Shown here: in pieces, positions 1 through 13,873 of the stretch
Position numbering within the stretch: position 1 is the stretch's first letter
Layout: the number at the start of each line of letters is the position of its first letter
Program-made: the position numbers and the translations under genes
Notes under the pieces: generated by a model
Database searches by the model: none
The model's input: only the letters and a program-made list of their open reading frames with translations
What the model was told of the DNA's origin: nothing
Assembly: GCA_003344405.1 (NCBI GenBank)
Contig: NOWV01000010.1
Span: 992,001 to 1,056,000, forward strand
Length of the DNA: 64,000 nucleotides
DNA from: Trichoplax sp. H2
Lineage: Eukaryota > Placozoa > Uniplacotomia > Trichoplacea
Reading direction: 5' to 3'

Positions 1-421
1 TATTACAACAAAGGGTTTATAAAAGTTATGCTTTATTGTAGGTTAGTAATGTGAAGTACAGTGAGGTAGTTACGGTAGATCAGCGTGCAAGCTGTCGTGA
101 GTAACGAGTAGAAGTATTAGACTGTGAGAGACTAACTAGAAGACTAACTGAGAGGCTAATGAACTCTGAGGTAGAAATCGCTGGTATTTATAGTTTTAAA
201 GATAGAGCACATGTAGAGAATAGGATTGTGGAATTAGATACAACATATACCATAACAGGTTACAAAATAGCAGATGATTGTAGAAAAACAGCGAGTACCG
301 TAATAACTAAATACAGTAGTCTATATATGAATGTAGAGTAAGCGGACTGTAGATCTGTCTAAATATAAGAGCAATACAACATGTCTATATTTAAGAGTAG
401 AATATAGTTACAGTATATTCT
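1..421 (+). repeat. Dispersed ~420-bp repeat, copy 1
   Basis: This block recurs almost unchanged at 40794-41213 in the same orientation, with about 15 differences by eye including one 1-base indel. It starts at the first base of the window, so its left edge may lie outside, and its right edge meets a run of N. A 60-codon frame at 159-341 is open here. In the other copy the frame is shifted near its 3' third, so I do not call it a gene. I saw no terminal inverted repeats. It is most likely a non-autonomous mobile element or a segment of a longer one. Confidence 0.85.
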
Positions 422-441
422 NNNNNNNNNNNNNNNNNNNN
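422..441. other. Assembly gap (20 N)
   Basis: Twenty N characters directly abut the end of repeat copy 1. The flanking sequence after the gap does not continue the similarity seen at the other copy, which suggests the repeat broke the assembly here. Confidence 0.99.
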
Positions 442-2884
442 GCTAGATCCATAATATCTTATATTATAGAAGTCTTGTTCCGTTGATACTAGTGTGAGTA
501 ATTTGATTCTTTAATTTCGCTCTACGGAGCGCTAATAACCTCTTGTTACAACATTTACAATCTATTAGACTACTGCCACTATCAAAGGATTACAGTATAT
601 ACGTATATTCGTAGAGTGTATTCTCACTGTTCTCTGCAGCAACTTATGTATGCATATATTTTATTTCTATAGGACATGTAAGATATTTTTTCATCTGGCT
701 CAAGACAAAATAAAAATTTTAATAGTTTATAAGGACGATGAAGTTATATACAATATTTAAAACGATAACAATACTATGTTTCATTTTTATATTTCAACTG
801 AGTACGTATAATATTTTCCTATCCTTTTTAAAAGGTTGCATGATATATTGTGATTAGAAAATTCTTCCTGGTCGTAAGAAACAATCAAATTGTATCACAA
901 TAATAATCGATTCATAGTTGCTGCAATAGAATTAATGCTGTGATTTCATCTAGATTAAACTTTACTTGATACATTTGATATTTTACTAATCTTGTTTAAA
1001 CTAAAATTATATTTAGCAACATGACATTCTTACAGGTGGTAAGATGTAGTATGACAAAATTATATCTCAATAATAATAATAATAACAGCTGCTATAATAA
1101 AAAATATGAAGCTTTATTATATGGACAATCACAGTGAATAAGTGATTTATTTTTTGTTATATTGTATGTTATCCTCCTTTGAAATATATTGATTGCATAT
1201 TATATTATTTCTGACCGGAGACAACAATAAAGTTAAATAGTCGACGTAACATCATGATATAAATTATCTGATTTAATGCTCTATTTATGATAGTGGTTAT
1301 AATTCAAAGTCGTAATTTCTTATTCTCATGGATTTTATTTAAGACTTTAATATTGTTGTCATTCATATTATGAAAGTAATAAATAAAATAGATGTCTTAA
1401 GCTTGAATCAGACTAATGAATGATATCTAATTAGAATGATAATATATCGCTTTAATATAATATACTAGTATTACATAATGTCGTCGAACTTTTTTAATTA
1501 ATCGAAGTAAACAAAAAATTGAAGGTCAAAATTTTTCTTGATTTCTCTTGCTGGGGTAGTGCCTCAATAAATATTTTTAAAACAGTATAAGGGTGCCTAC
1601 AGTTAAATCTCATATATCTAACCTAACTTACGCTAATTCAATTACAATAATTTTGTCGATTTCATAATATCTATCAACTCAATTTCTTATTTCCCTATAT
1701 ACTGTGAACAATGTGCGCGATTGACTTTCAAAAATGGCTTAATGATTAAATTGTAACTACCTTAGTGGAGCAGATGTCATCTAATTCAGCCTATTTAATC
1801 CAGATTGAATGCAATGGCTTATTCCATGAAATATAACAATAGAGTGTGAACATAGATTGAATAATTGGAGCTAATAATTTTTTATGATATTTAACTTGCT
1901 CCTACGTATAATTAGTACTTTTCAAATTTTCAGCAAAACATCGCTGTTGGACACCACCACTATTAAGGTAAACATACGGTACAAGAAGATATTAACGGAC
2001 AATTGCAGAGTACAGTATACAATTTAGTCATAGTGATGTAGGGAAACACTTCAATTTGTTACAGTATTACAGTAGTTCATCCATGCAATTACCTGAAAGT
2101 AATGCGCACTGAATATAAATTATCGGTAATTACTACAATAGTAAAAAGTATTGATCATCATAATTGAGACTTTAGCGTCTATTACAGTATACATAGAAAT
2201 ATACAGGTATCGTATTTAATTTCAGTACATCTGCTAAATCTTAACGTAGTAATTAGTAATTGATATAATCATCTTAAAGAATTCAATTATCATAACCGTG
2301 AATTAGCAACACCCTCTGCTTTGATATACTGTAACATTAATACAAGTTTTAAATTTCTTTTCTGAAGAGTCGTTGATCGCTAATAAAATAGAAACATTAC
2401 GATATGAAATAAACGTAGGTGTACGCAAAGTCCATTAATAGCAGATTTAAGGGAAAAGAAAGCGTTGGAGCTACAACTATCTGGCCCGGTTGATCATAAT
2501 TGAAACTGAATTATAATCACCGTACTGTATCATTGATTTCTGATTAATATAAAGTACGACAACTAATCCCGAAGTACATATTTGTATGTATTCTAGAATA
2601 CGAGAGCATATAACGACTCAAATTGGGAACGGCACAATAAAATAATTTTGTAACTTAAACTTAGTCAAAGATTTTAAGTAATGTGAAATTCTTTTGTTTA
2701 TTTATACAAATCTTATTACAATCGTTTTCTAGCAAGATCGTCTATTTTTTAGATCAACTTGATCATAAAAATGAAATCCAGTTTTTCGCTTCTTGTTTAC
2801 TTCCTGTCTCTATAGGTATATTATTTAGACAATGTCAGAATCTGTTTTCATATGGCTAAGCATAATATCCACCGTAAAACTTAT
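442..2884. other. AT-rich intergenic spacer
   Basis: I find no open frame with splice-compatible neighbours, no RNA gene and no clear repeat. The stretch probably includes the 3' flank of GNL2, which ends at 2885 on the minus strand. Confidence 0.6.
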
Positions 2885-5800
2885 TTACAATGCCAATACC
2901 TTATATGGTTTATTAGAATTTCTCTTAGCACCTTTTCTATTTGCTTCTAATCGAGGTAGGAATCGAACAATTACGTACGGAAAGGAATAAAAATGTATAC
3001 TACAAATACCTAGTCGCAAAAGTAATAGAAAATTTACTTTCATTTCTTTAATTAGAATCATACTCACTTGATGTTGAATATTCATCGTCTCTTATATCAG
3101 CTTCTGGAGAATCACCTTTTGCAACAACGCAAATAACATTGTTTTTCGAGTAGACTTCATACGTCGACGTTGGTCGTTTTACATTTGATATATCAGTGTC
3201 CAAAGGATCATTTATACTTTTATTACTAGATAGATCAGTATTCAGATGAACATCACCAGATAGCTCGGTATCGTCGTCGCCATCCGATAATGTGCTTGAA
3301 GTCTCACTCTTTTCATCAGTTTTAAGGTCGTTATCTTCTTTATCCGAAGGACAAACCTCAAGATTGTTCTCCAAGCTTTCTAAAGTTGTATCCTTTAATG
3401 TAAGAACACCTTCAGAATTATCAGTAGAAATTTTTTTATCGGATAGAATGGCCTCTTTTGTTTCAGTGACCTGCTCGTCATCCAATTTCGGAGGAGAAAC
3501 AAAATAGGGTAATTTACCACGCTGCCAGTCATTGAGAATCATACGCGCAACCGAATTAAGATCACATTCTCCTCCCTGTTAGTTAAGGCAGAAAATAAGT
3601 GAAGTCTAGTTACAAAATCATTGGAGAGAACCTTTTCGGTACCTTTAATAGCTTGCCAGCTTTCTTAGCGATTTGCTCCAGGAAGTGTACAGCATCGTTC
3701 CAAGGCTGAATTTTATACGTGTTGAGTATATATTCAGGTTTGACTCTATCCAGAACGGCCTGAATATATTGAGAAGGTTCCTTTACTTTCTCTACTCGAA
3801 CCTAATTAATATGGAATAGGTACCAATAGGATAATTTAAGATACTACGATTCTTAGATGTTTAGTCTTGTCAATTAATTACCAGAATATCTCAACTTACA
3901 ACACCCTTAAGGATGATATCTGTTTCAGAGTCATCTGCAGGATATACGACACCAGGACAATCAATCAAAAAAATTCTCTTCATAAGAGTGATATACTGCC
4001 ACACCTGAAAATAATTATAGAATTTTTTTCAAAATTAACTATAAGTGGTGGATAATCGCCGTTTACTCTGTGACCCATTTCCTATGTATATTTTCTAAGC
4101 ATATTTGTAGAATATTGATCATATACATACTTTAGTTTCTCCGGCAATAGGAGCCACGCTACAGACCTTTTTGGCTCTTAGTGCATTAATTACAGAGCTT
4201 TTCCCAACATTTGGATATCCGATAAATCCAACACTACAACGTATGATCGATTTCATGATAACATAAGTATTACGAAATACAACAACAAATACATGAGTAT
4301 TTAGAATTACCTGATTTGTTTTTTATCCTTATGAAGCTGTCAAATGAGTACAAATTATATTAGCTTACTTCAAGTGGTAATAATGTTATGTGAATGCAAG
4401 TATGCATTAGACTTTCATAATTGCACTACGCAAGTCATTTTAAGAAGTCAAAGTTATAAAGGAATAGTATAGTATGATGTTAGATGAATATGACAACGAA
4501 ATTAGTTACCTTCCCAAATTGACGCAGCACATTAATTAATGATCCTTTACCAAAGGGATTTGTCATACTAGCATGAAAAGCAACAGTTGGCTTTTCCTTC
4601 GATAAGATTCCAACCCAACGTGACTATGAAAAGTAATCAGTTAAATCGGGAATAAGTAAATATGTATAATACCTAAACATGATCTTATCAAAAGCTGCTA
4701 AGGATCTGACGATTCACTCTAACTTCTATGTAATATAAAAGACTTGAAATGGTTTCTACTGATGTATAACTTACAGTTGCCCAAGTAGGTACAAGATCAC
4801 ATTTATTTAAAATGAAAATGAGATTTTTATGAGGCTTTTCCTTCGCGAGATAATTTTCTACATTCTTGCAGCGTGTTCCCATTGGATCTCTAGCATCCAA
4901 AACCTAATGAAAGTTCAAAGTGTTCACGTGCATTTACATGAATAAGGATATGTGATACCGGTTTTTAAAGAGGTAGAAGCAAGAATGAACGTAGTACCTC
5001 CGCTATAACGTCTGACGAATCGATCACCTATAATTAGTGAATAAGTGAAAAATAGTTTTAATTAAAAAGGTAGATGAGTACTTGATAGTTTACCGTTGTA
5101 CTATAACTGCATTACCTTATAGAGTTCATTCCAAATACGTTTAGATTGTCCAGCTGTAAATATCATCTCTTGAGTTTCATCTCTATATACATAGAATGTA
5201 ACAGACATTGAGCACGTAATTTGAAAAGGCAAAAGAGCACTATAAACAAATATTGTCAGAATAGGATGCGTTTTTCTACTTTGTATCCGGAGTTGCACGT
5301 TCTAAATCTTTATCTTGATTAGCATCGTAACTATCTGTTATATTAATAAAGATTCTGTCAAAAAATAAATTCAAAAGATTTATTATTCTGTAGCAATTTA
5401 CATACCGGTAGCCTTTTGAATTTGATCGACGTAACTCTGTATTATTAATTAGGGAGAGTATAATCGAGGCAGTTAGTTTAAAGCACTAGTGCTTCGGTAA
5501 TATAGTATATGCAATTTTATTAAATCTTGCCTGGAGGTCCTCTGACTGTATAGAAGGCTTCTTACGACGAGCTTTTGGACCAAAGGTATTTTCGAAACTC
5601 TCTACATCAAGAATATGAGCTCGATTTTTCTGCTCAATAAATTAATGCAATATTCTTAATATTAATATAAATAGTTACCATCATCACATTGAATAGTTTT
5701 ATAATCAGTAAAATTTAGACCACAAGATAAAATTGTGCCCTACCAACTAATACGTACCTTGGTACTTTCTCTTAATAGTGACATTGGTAATTTGCTTTGT

Positions 5801-7715
5801 CGTAAAATTACCTTCAGTATGGATAAAGGAACATTATTTAGATGTAAAGCTGATTTTATTAGGAACTTATGCTATTACTGGCGTGACACAGTGTATTGCA
5901 TAGCAACATTAGTTGCTGTAACTTCACTATCAGAAAGCCTACGGAATAACTGATATTCCTTCAATAACTGCACAGGATAGTCAGATACCAAACAGTAGTA
6001 CATAAATATGTAAACGTAACTACATGCTTTACCTGAAATGGATCCTTAGATACTTTACCCATTTCAGCCTGAAATTTTTGTAATGCATTTTGAGCAATTA
6101 CTTTCGTATTACCTAAATAAGAGAATATCTACATGTAAATACTTCTTTTAAAGAGGCATCATTTGGTTATTGCTTCAGCTAACTGGACAATGCATCACTT
6201 TGCTATGTAAATACAACAAGTATATTTAAAACACTATTAGCATATACAGTAGTGCACTGTAATGCAGTTTAATATTTCAAATATCGTCCAACGAGCATTT
6301 TTGTAATCACATTATCATAATTTATCCTTTGGAACTGCACGATAAATTTTTATCTATTTAGCTAAACTTACGATATTAACTGACTGATTGATATTTTATA
6401 TCACGTATTTACATAAATGGGGAATAGGACGTTGGCAATTGCAGACTAATAATAATTTTGTTATTGGAATAGAACTGGGCGAGGGCAAATATACATACCG
6501 AACCACTTTCGATTAGGTTCAATCCTAGCAACGCTTCCACTTTCAGCGTACGATTGGAATGCAGCTCGCTTTACTATTTTTCCAGATGAATTTCTAAAGA
6601 ATATGTGTGATTATTGAAATTTGCAGATGAAGGTGGCTAGTAAATTAGGCACATAGAACCGCTAAGGTTTGCGAAGATTCGTCATGCTGAAGAAAGTTCA
6701 CTTCTTATGCTACCTTATAAATTGTAATAATGTAGTTCAATAATCTAAATCAATCAATATACCTTCTAGATCTGCCAGTATCTCGGTACATATTAAGACG
6801 TTTAACCGTAGCCTTATCGCGCATTCTGCTGCCTGCGGCCGGCTTGGGACGATCTAGAAAAATTTAGCCAGATAGCAATATTATAATATCTGTGGCGCCT
6901 ATGTGTACTACTGTATTATAGCGATGCAATCTTAGCAAGATAGAATAAATCTATAGAGCAGTACATAACTGACAGCAACACTAGCTTCATTAAGGACCAA
7001 TGTGGTAAATTAGATTGAAACGGTTTAATGTGCGTGTATAGTCGCTTCAATTGTATTTGCGGAACTTAAAATATTGTAGTAACTAAACACTACTTCCATT
7101 AAGCGTGTACGAACAGTATACTGTAATAAGTTAGGCCGATATCAGAAGAAAACACCTTGAACATGGTATCGAGCTGCACACTAGCTATTCTTTTAACATT
7201 CAAACACAACAAATTTCACTCAGCCATTGACGCAGTACAATGATATACAATCTTCAATTTGTATCAAATGTTCTTCTCAATGGCATACGTGTACACAGTC
7301 AGTAGAATTTAGAATTACAAGAATTTATCGTGGTGGTTGGCAAGGTTTGTGATGCGATCATTATACCAAGCTTGGTATCAATTACTAGAGAATATCAAAC
7401 GCATTGTTTGACTTGTTAATTATTAACAACAATTTTGATGGCAAGGTAAGATGAGCCATTCCGAGCAATATAGGGAAATAATGACTTTCTTTATTCCACT
7501 TTTAACAGATCCTTGTTATTATAATTTGTCCTCACTGTCAATGAAGATCATTCTACTTTGCTCTACAAGTGATCGCATCGTTGTAGTTTCGAGGTTTTTT
7601 TAGAGCCGCACTTCCACATCTACGAGTCATGCGTTTTACCTGGATTTGTACTAGCAGTTGATTTATTAAATGTAGCATCGCCGCCCGATTTTTTGCTCCG
7701 TTTTCTGTTACCCAT
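2885..7715 (-). CDS. GNL2: Nucleolar GTP-binding protein 2 (NOG2/GNL2)
   Basis: Circularly permuted GTPase that in known orthologues binds pre-60S ribosomes in nucleolus and nucleoplasm and licenses their export. I rebuilt 18 exons (minus strand, 5' to 3'): 7640-7715, 6763-6853, 6499-6593, 6033-6112, 5758-5811, 5531-5629, 5406-5436, 5280-5334, 5116-5182, 4998-5027, 4775-4903, 4510-4623, 4311-4336, 4131-4233, 3900-4004, 3643-3801, 3068-3575 and 2885-2943. They give about 626 aa in one phase-consistent frame (human about 731). The NGP1 N-terminal region is followed by G motifs in permuted order: NKCDLVPTW (about residue 258), GYPNVGKSS (about 320) and DCPGV (about 365). The [11 protein letters not shown] block is conserved. 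The acidic tail is followed by a short basic end, and the last exon is the least certain. The intron after exon 6 starts with GC. It lies head to head with the acyltransferase gene. Confidence 0.95.
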
Positions 7716-8679
7716 GATGGCAATTTAAATAAATATATCAGTGAATCAATCTTTCAATTAAATTAGAGGCCGGAAACTTGATCGATATTCCACGGCTTGA
7801 TGTACAGTACTGTCATGGCTAGAGAATGCAGCAATCGTCATCGTCAGCCATACGCATGCGTATACAGTACAACATCGGCACATGTCATTCCGAAACAGTA
7901 TCGTACTATAGTGAAGTCGATTGCTGTTCAAGGCGTTTCAGCGATGTGTTTATACTTGCTATACTGTACAGTATAATATTTTAGCGTCCAGGCTACAGTA
8001 CACTATTATTAAGCTTATGGGAAAGACCACGCCGACGAAAGGCGTTCAGCGAGCTCCGGGGCTGCAACCTGCATGAATGAAAGCTGATCATCTGTTGATT
8101 TTGCTACCTTGCAACCAATCTATGAAATAGCTCTTGGGTTAGTTTGCTTTCTAATTCTTTGCATGGCAAGATCTGACAGTCTTGGAAGCATAACTCACAT
8201 TGAATAATTGACACTGTACTTTAAATGGTAGTTTAAATAAGCGTATTCAACGTAATACAGTAGAGTATTGTAGGTTGGTCAATTGCTAACAAGAGCAGGT
8301 ATGCAACTTGCAAGGATTAGACTTTTAATTTAATTTGAATTTATTGATGATACTCTATATTTTCTTTGTTATCCGCAACGGCTAGCTATCATTCCTTCCT
8401 TAGTTTTTGCTATGATTACGCATTTATTACAAGAATAATATTCATAGCTCGGTCTGATCATGAAACACCTCCCCTTTAGTCGTACTCTTAGTAACAGATT
8501 GGCACGTACAGTTTCATGCGGACAAGGCGACAATAGGATACGTATTTACGATAACAGTTTTGATCTGCTCATGTTATTCCTGACAACTACTGCATCTGGC
8601 ATGACTAGACAAGCATAAGAACTGTAATTTATTATAACGCTAAATATTACAACTACAATGTTGAAAATTATAGGAAAAC
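7716..8679. promoter_or_regulatory. Shared head-to-head intergenic region
   Basis: These 964 bases separate the start codons of GNL2 (minus) and the AGPAT5-like gene (plus), so both promoters and 5' UTRs must lie here or share it. The TACTGTAC-type palindromes common in this window occur near 7970 (TATACTGTACAGTATA). I see no TATA box I would defend. Confidence 0.5.
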
Positions 8680-11600
8680 ATGGTCTTACAATCGATTATA
8701 GTTTCTACAAGAAGTCTGAATTGGTGTGTGCCGGCTGTTGGCCTACTTACCGCTGCCCCGGGGTACTTTATAGCATTTTCGACTGCTAAGATGCTAACAT
8801 GTCTATTGCCTCAGCGGTTCTATGATAAACTAGATTCCGTTATGTATGACTCCTATCAGAAATTAGCTCTCTTCTTTTTCGAATCTTACTCCGGAGCTGA
8901 CGTAAGTTGATTAGCTACAGTACTAATGTAGACTACGGTAGCAGGCTTATTCAGCGGGACTAGTAAAGCCCAGTACAACAATACCTGTATTGAGATACTA
9001 ATTGATTAATCCATCAACATCTCTTGCTGCATGATATAAATGAATCGATTGCTACACATTACTCTTATTCCATGCAGTAGATGAAGTCATGTAATCAAAC
9101 TAACAGTGACTAAAGTTGAAACTTACCTCAAATCTTTGACAGCTTTAGTGAAGATAAGTAGCTTGAAAAGCTACTTATCAAACGCTATAAATTGCAGAGT
9201 ATGATAGAGCGACGCAACATTAACTTAATTCTGTCACGGAATATCAATTTTTATATATTGATAGAGCGGTTTACTTTATTAAATAACCCATAATCTTTTC
9301 GTATAAAATTGTGGTAGTTGGTGTGCAGTAGGAACAATATTTAATGTCACAGATTAATTAAACTACGTGTACTGTACATAGTGATAGCAATTACTTTCAA
9401 AAGCGAATTCCCTCGAAATGATTACGTACTCTTAATTCAGTGACGTCTGTAAGATCTGTACATGGATTGCTAAATTACTATAATAATTTAATATTCCATG
9501 ACTACATTGTACTACATTAATTATTGCATAAACAATATCAGATATGCGTTTGGGCACTTCGACTTGCAATCAGATTCACTTTAGCTCTATAGCTCACATA
9601 TCGGTCAATGGAGGGCAAGTATATAATTATAATTATTGATGATTTTGTTCATTTTTTACTCTAAAGATTGTCATCAGTGGAGATAAGCCTGATGGAAAAG
9701 AAAATGTGCTTTTCATTAGCAATCATCAATCGACCAGTGAGTAACATTGTTTCATCACTAACTGTAAATATGTGATTGCAATTCGAGGCATTGTGCTTAT
9801 TATTTAGAGCAAATTGCTGATCAACTTCATACTGCAATGCTATATGAATAACGTGGTATAGTACTGTATCGTGTCCTCGGAGTGTACCAATATTATTAAA
9901 CACATAGTTATTGTATCTTAGTTGAGAATTGCTATTCAGAATTTAAAATATAGCATAGGGAACAACGGGTATACTATATGTTATCTTTATCCTAAACTAA
10001 GAGATCGTATTATAATACCGTACAATTATATCAATTTCAATAAGTTCTTCCTTTAACACAGTGGATTGGGTCATCGTTGACATGGTTGCAGCTCGCTTCG
10101 GCTGTATTGGGAGAGTTAGATATATTCTGAAGGACGAATTAAAATTTATACCGTTGTACGGATTATATTTTCGGCAGGTAATCCAGTAACTGTAAGAGCT
10201 AAATTATTGCAGTAATCAGTGAAAGATGGATAAATGGGTAGATAGCTACAAACTTTCACATTATAAAATTTCCTGCATAAATTTGATACGTTTAACAAAT
10301 TATACTGTATTTTAATATCTTTCATTATCAAATTTTTATCACATTCAATTCTTACTGTATAGCACGGATGTCTGTACTTGAAGAGACAGAAGCAGTGGAA
10401 TCGAGAAAAGTTTATAAGGTACTCGTAATTATATATCATATTGCTAATGCTACGCTGCTGTTCGATTTGTGAAAATGAAAGATAGGGTACGAAAGTCAGT
10501 AGTTCTATAAACTAAAATTTTTGTATTTCGAATTCATGGATGTAAAATGCATATTAAAATTTCTTGTAGAATAACTTGAAATATTGAAGTCAACATTTAG
10601 ATATATTCTTTTATTTATAACTAGATACAGCTTTAAATTAGATTTTATCTATATCGATTCTTGTTTAATTAAAGGACATTTCATTTGATATTTTGCTTTA
10701 TTATTCCACACTTAGACAGCTAGATTCATATAAAGAAACTAAAATTCCGGTAAGTTACCTTTACTTGAAAATGTATTTTTACATATGGCACGTCAATGTC
10801 TTGTAAGCGATTAATAGTCAATCCAGAGTAATAATTATAAGAGTGCGCTTCAATTCGAATATGTCTTCTCGTTATTTCTTACGTATTCTTATTACTTGCT
10901 GTCTTCTAAAATTTTAAACAGTTGTGGTTAGTGGTATTTCCTGAGGGTACCCGTTTTAATATCACTAGGAAGGATGTACTTGAAAAGAGTCAAAATTATG
11001 CATTAGATCTTGGTATAAAACTTTCACTAATTTGTTTAATTTTTACCTTGTAAATCATATTCCCTTTCCGATATCGTATGGATACTTGAGATTTTCCATC
11101 TATATTCGCGTATGACTTGATAACAAAGAGTTTGAATTGCTTTCTTTATTAGGCTTACCTGTTCTATCTCAAGTACTTACTCCTAGAACAAAAGCTACCG
11201 AAGTAAATTGATCTTCGTATATTAATTTCTGAAGTCGACTCTTACTTTACTCGTTTTAAATATGAATATACTTATGGATAACTTTTCTATAGGTCAGTAT
11301 GGAGAGGCTGGGAGAATATTTTGATGCTGTATACGATATAACGATAGCTTATACAGATGATGCCAAAACTTATCAACAAGTAAGGGAACCCGCTCCTAGC
11401 ATGGGTGGTAAGTAGGTTGATACTAAATTAGGAAATTAATCGAAATAAACACATTTTTATAAATTTTACAAAAACTACGTTTATGTAGCTAATCTCGATC
11501 CTACGTATTACTTTCTTTTGTTGTCCTCTCTTATAGAGTTTTTTAATAATCCTAAGAGGAAATTACATATTTATTTACAACGCTACGCTACAAAGGATAT

Positions 11601-12111
11601 TCCGAAGGTATGTGGCAACAAAATTACTTGTTTTCATGTTAGTTTCTCATACCAATGTGTTTTCACAGGATATATCAAAAACGTTGGTATACAGCATTGA
11701 TCTACTACTGTTAGTCAATTATGGGTTTAGCATTCACTCTGTATTATTTATTAAAATGTCATTGATAGGATGAAGAGAGTCGAAAAAAATGGATATATGA
11801 CCTATTTTGTAAAAAAGAAAGGTAATGCCTTGATTTATGATAAAATCAGCTGTACTCATTCAATAACCAATATTAAATGCTATCATTTACTAATGCCTGG
11901 TAGGCTATTGGAAGATATGGTCCAGAACGGAAGATTTCCTGGGCCTGTTTGGTCTGGACCATTTCCTATTCTGTATACTCTACCTCATATAATACTATCT
12001 AGTGCTAGCCTTTACTTTATTCTAAGCAATAACAATACTCGAAAATCATTTTTTTATTTTACTATAGCAAGTATGTTCCTAACACCAGTCATATCATACT
12101 TTGCAATATAA
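8680..12111 (+). CDS. AGPAT5: AGPAT5-like lysophospholipid acyltransferase
   Basis: Member of the PlsC/LPLAT family. Orthologues acylate lysophosphatidic acid and related lysolipids at ER and mitochondrial membranes. Eleven exons join in phase: 8680-8901, 9667-9736, 10062-10177, 10363-10418, 10716-10749, 10922-11012, 11153-11202, 11293-11407, 11537-11607, 11769-11821 and 11904-12111. They give about 361 aa, close to human AGPAT5 (364). Visible motifs are the HX4D active site in NHQSTMDW (about residue 95), with its last codons split across the exon 2/3 junction, HGCLYLKR (block II) and FPEGTRFN (block III, about residue 172), followed by VLTPRTKATE. The first exon has the hydrophobic N-terminal anchor and FFFESYSG, and the C-terminus has two hydrophobic segments. 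The start ATG matches the family N-terminus. The HX4D and block II-III spacing make it probably active. Confidence 0.94.
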
Positions 12112-13403
12112 TGTAGAACTTGAGTAGATAAGACTCCTAACTGCTACCCCATTTCAGACCTTTTTAATTTATTGCTTTTAATATACTTTCTATCAAATCG
12201 AAATTGTAATTAATGTTCCAATTTTATCTTTACCGCAAAGTTGTATCCTCTTAACTGTTTATGTAGAATTCTATTGACATGGGTAAAATTATTTTGCTTC
12301 TTGCTCAAGTGCTCGTTTGATACCGTGTTTTCAACTCAAAGTCATTATAACGCAGTAATACGATCATATACTGTTACTATGATTAAATTGTAGTTAAACG
12401 AATTATAAAGTAAAGTTTAAACGAGCTATCAAAAGTTAATATTCACTGCTTTTATTTAGGCAATCATATATCTATCAGACTAAGTAACAAAAAAGATAAA
12501 TTCAAGATGATTTAACTACTTTCCTCAGGCTATATTTTGTTGTAATGCAACATATTTAAGGTAGTTTACGTTTATAATGTGATACTATGCTCATTATTGA
12601 TTTCCTTATCATCAAGCTATTGCCGTTAGATGTCTATATATGGACTACTGTACTGTACAGGGGCTGATTTATTGTATTTCATATTGATGTTCTGTATGTT
12701 ATACGTGTATTCAATATCTGAAATTAGGACCATTATTACATAGACTGGGTGCAAAATCTTATTATCTTTTACTATGTAAAATCATCCTACGGCACGCTAT
12801 CGCATCCAATCGATTAGCCACGTACAATTCGATGTGCTAATGTTGGTGTTCTATAAGATATCCTATACGGTACTTCTGGGTTATTTTGCCTATTGTATAG
12901 TGGTTCATGATATACGTACAATAGTACAGTAAGGATATTTGAATTACCTACTGAAATTGACACTTACAAAGGGAATTTATTTTCTTGAAATCACATTACA
13001 CAACTGCACGTTAGGACCAATACTTCGACACATAAACGTAAGTATTATACGTGATGTCCTTCTGAACTCATGATTATCAAACTGACTATGTGAATGCATT
13101 TAACTCTATAAATGATGGTATCAAAGACATTATCACATCGAAAAATTGGCAATCCTATATATAAAGAGTCTTGACAAACATTGCTGTAATAACACTTGTA
13201 TTCAATATTGAGCTAAAACTCTTAAGCAGAGAATTAATTCTATTGAAATCATGCATGCAACTGCATATCATTCTCGATATTTCGACGCATAAAATCGTAC
13301 GAATTTTAATACAGATTATTCCTCCTATAGCTTAAGTACTGAAAATCTTACAACGCGATTTAGTTCCATTTTATTTTACGGAGTTTGGTACGTGACTACG
13401 CAC
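12112..13403. other. Intergenic spacer with SPO11 exon-1-like fragments
   Basis: No gene is seen. Two stretches, about 12957-13010 and 13199-13270, resemble the segment of SPO11 exon 1 at about 13911-13980. All three share a core like AGAGAATTAATTNTATTGAA (GGGAATTTATTTTCTTGAAA in the first) followed by a CATNNNGCAAC-like motif. They look like decayed duplicates, not functional exons. Confidence 0.45.
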
Positions 13404-13745
13404 CAATGAATACTCTAATCCATAAAGCTAACAATGTGTATAGAATTCATTTTATCGAGGTCGTACCTAACTCCGCGTCAATGAATACTTTGACGCATAA
13501 GTCTGTCCATGTGTATAGAATTTATTTTATCGAAGTCGTACCTAACTCGACGTTAATGAACATTAAGACGCATAAAGCTAACTGTGCGTCAATGAATACT
13601 TTGACGTATAAGTCTGTCAATGTGTATAGAATTCATTTTATCGAAGTCGTACCTAACTGCGCCTCATTGAATACTTTAATGCATGAATCTAACAATGTAT
13701 ATAGTACTCCGCGTCAATAAATACTGTGAAGCATAAAAGTCGCAC
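13404..13745 (+). repeat. 75-bp tandem repeat with an open 25-codon period
   Basis: Units beginning TCAATGAATACTTTGACGCA start near 13404, 13478, 13589, 13664 and 13714, with a shortened unit at about 13553. The full period is 75 bases. Because 75 is divisible by three, one frame stays open from 13385 to 13720 (111 codons) and reads as a repeated peptide containing HFIEVVPN. I treat it as a minisatellite, since there is no start context, splice structure or recognisable domain that argues for translation. Confidence 0.8.
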
Positions 13746-13873
13746 GTGTTCAAGATGTGCCGTATCCTTCTGAACATAACGAAATTAAGCTATTTAGACG
13801 ACAGACTTTTTCTATATAAATCTATACGTTTTGCCATCAAATTTATTCTTTTCAATGCACAATTCAACGCATA

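Noticed and set aside
159-341. 60-codon ORF in repeat copy 1
   Set aside because: The frame is broken in the second copy and has no recognisable domain.
5735-5953. Plus-strand ORF opposite GNL2
   Set aside because: It overlaps the GNL2 exon at 5758-5811 on the other strand, and the minus-strand reading ([13 protein letters not shown]) is the conserved one.
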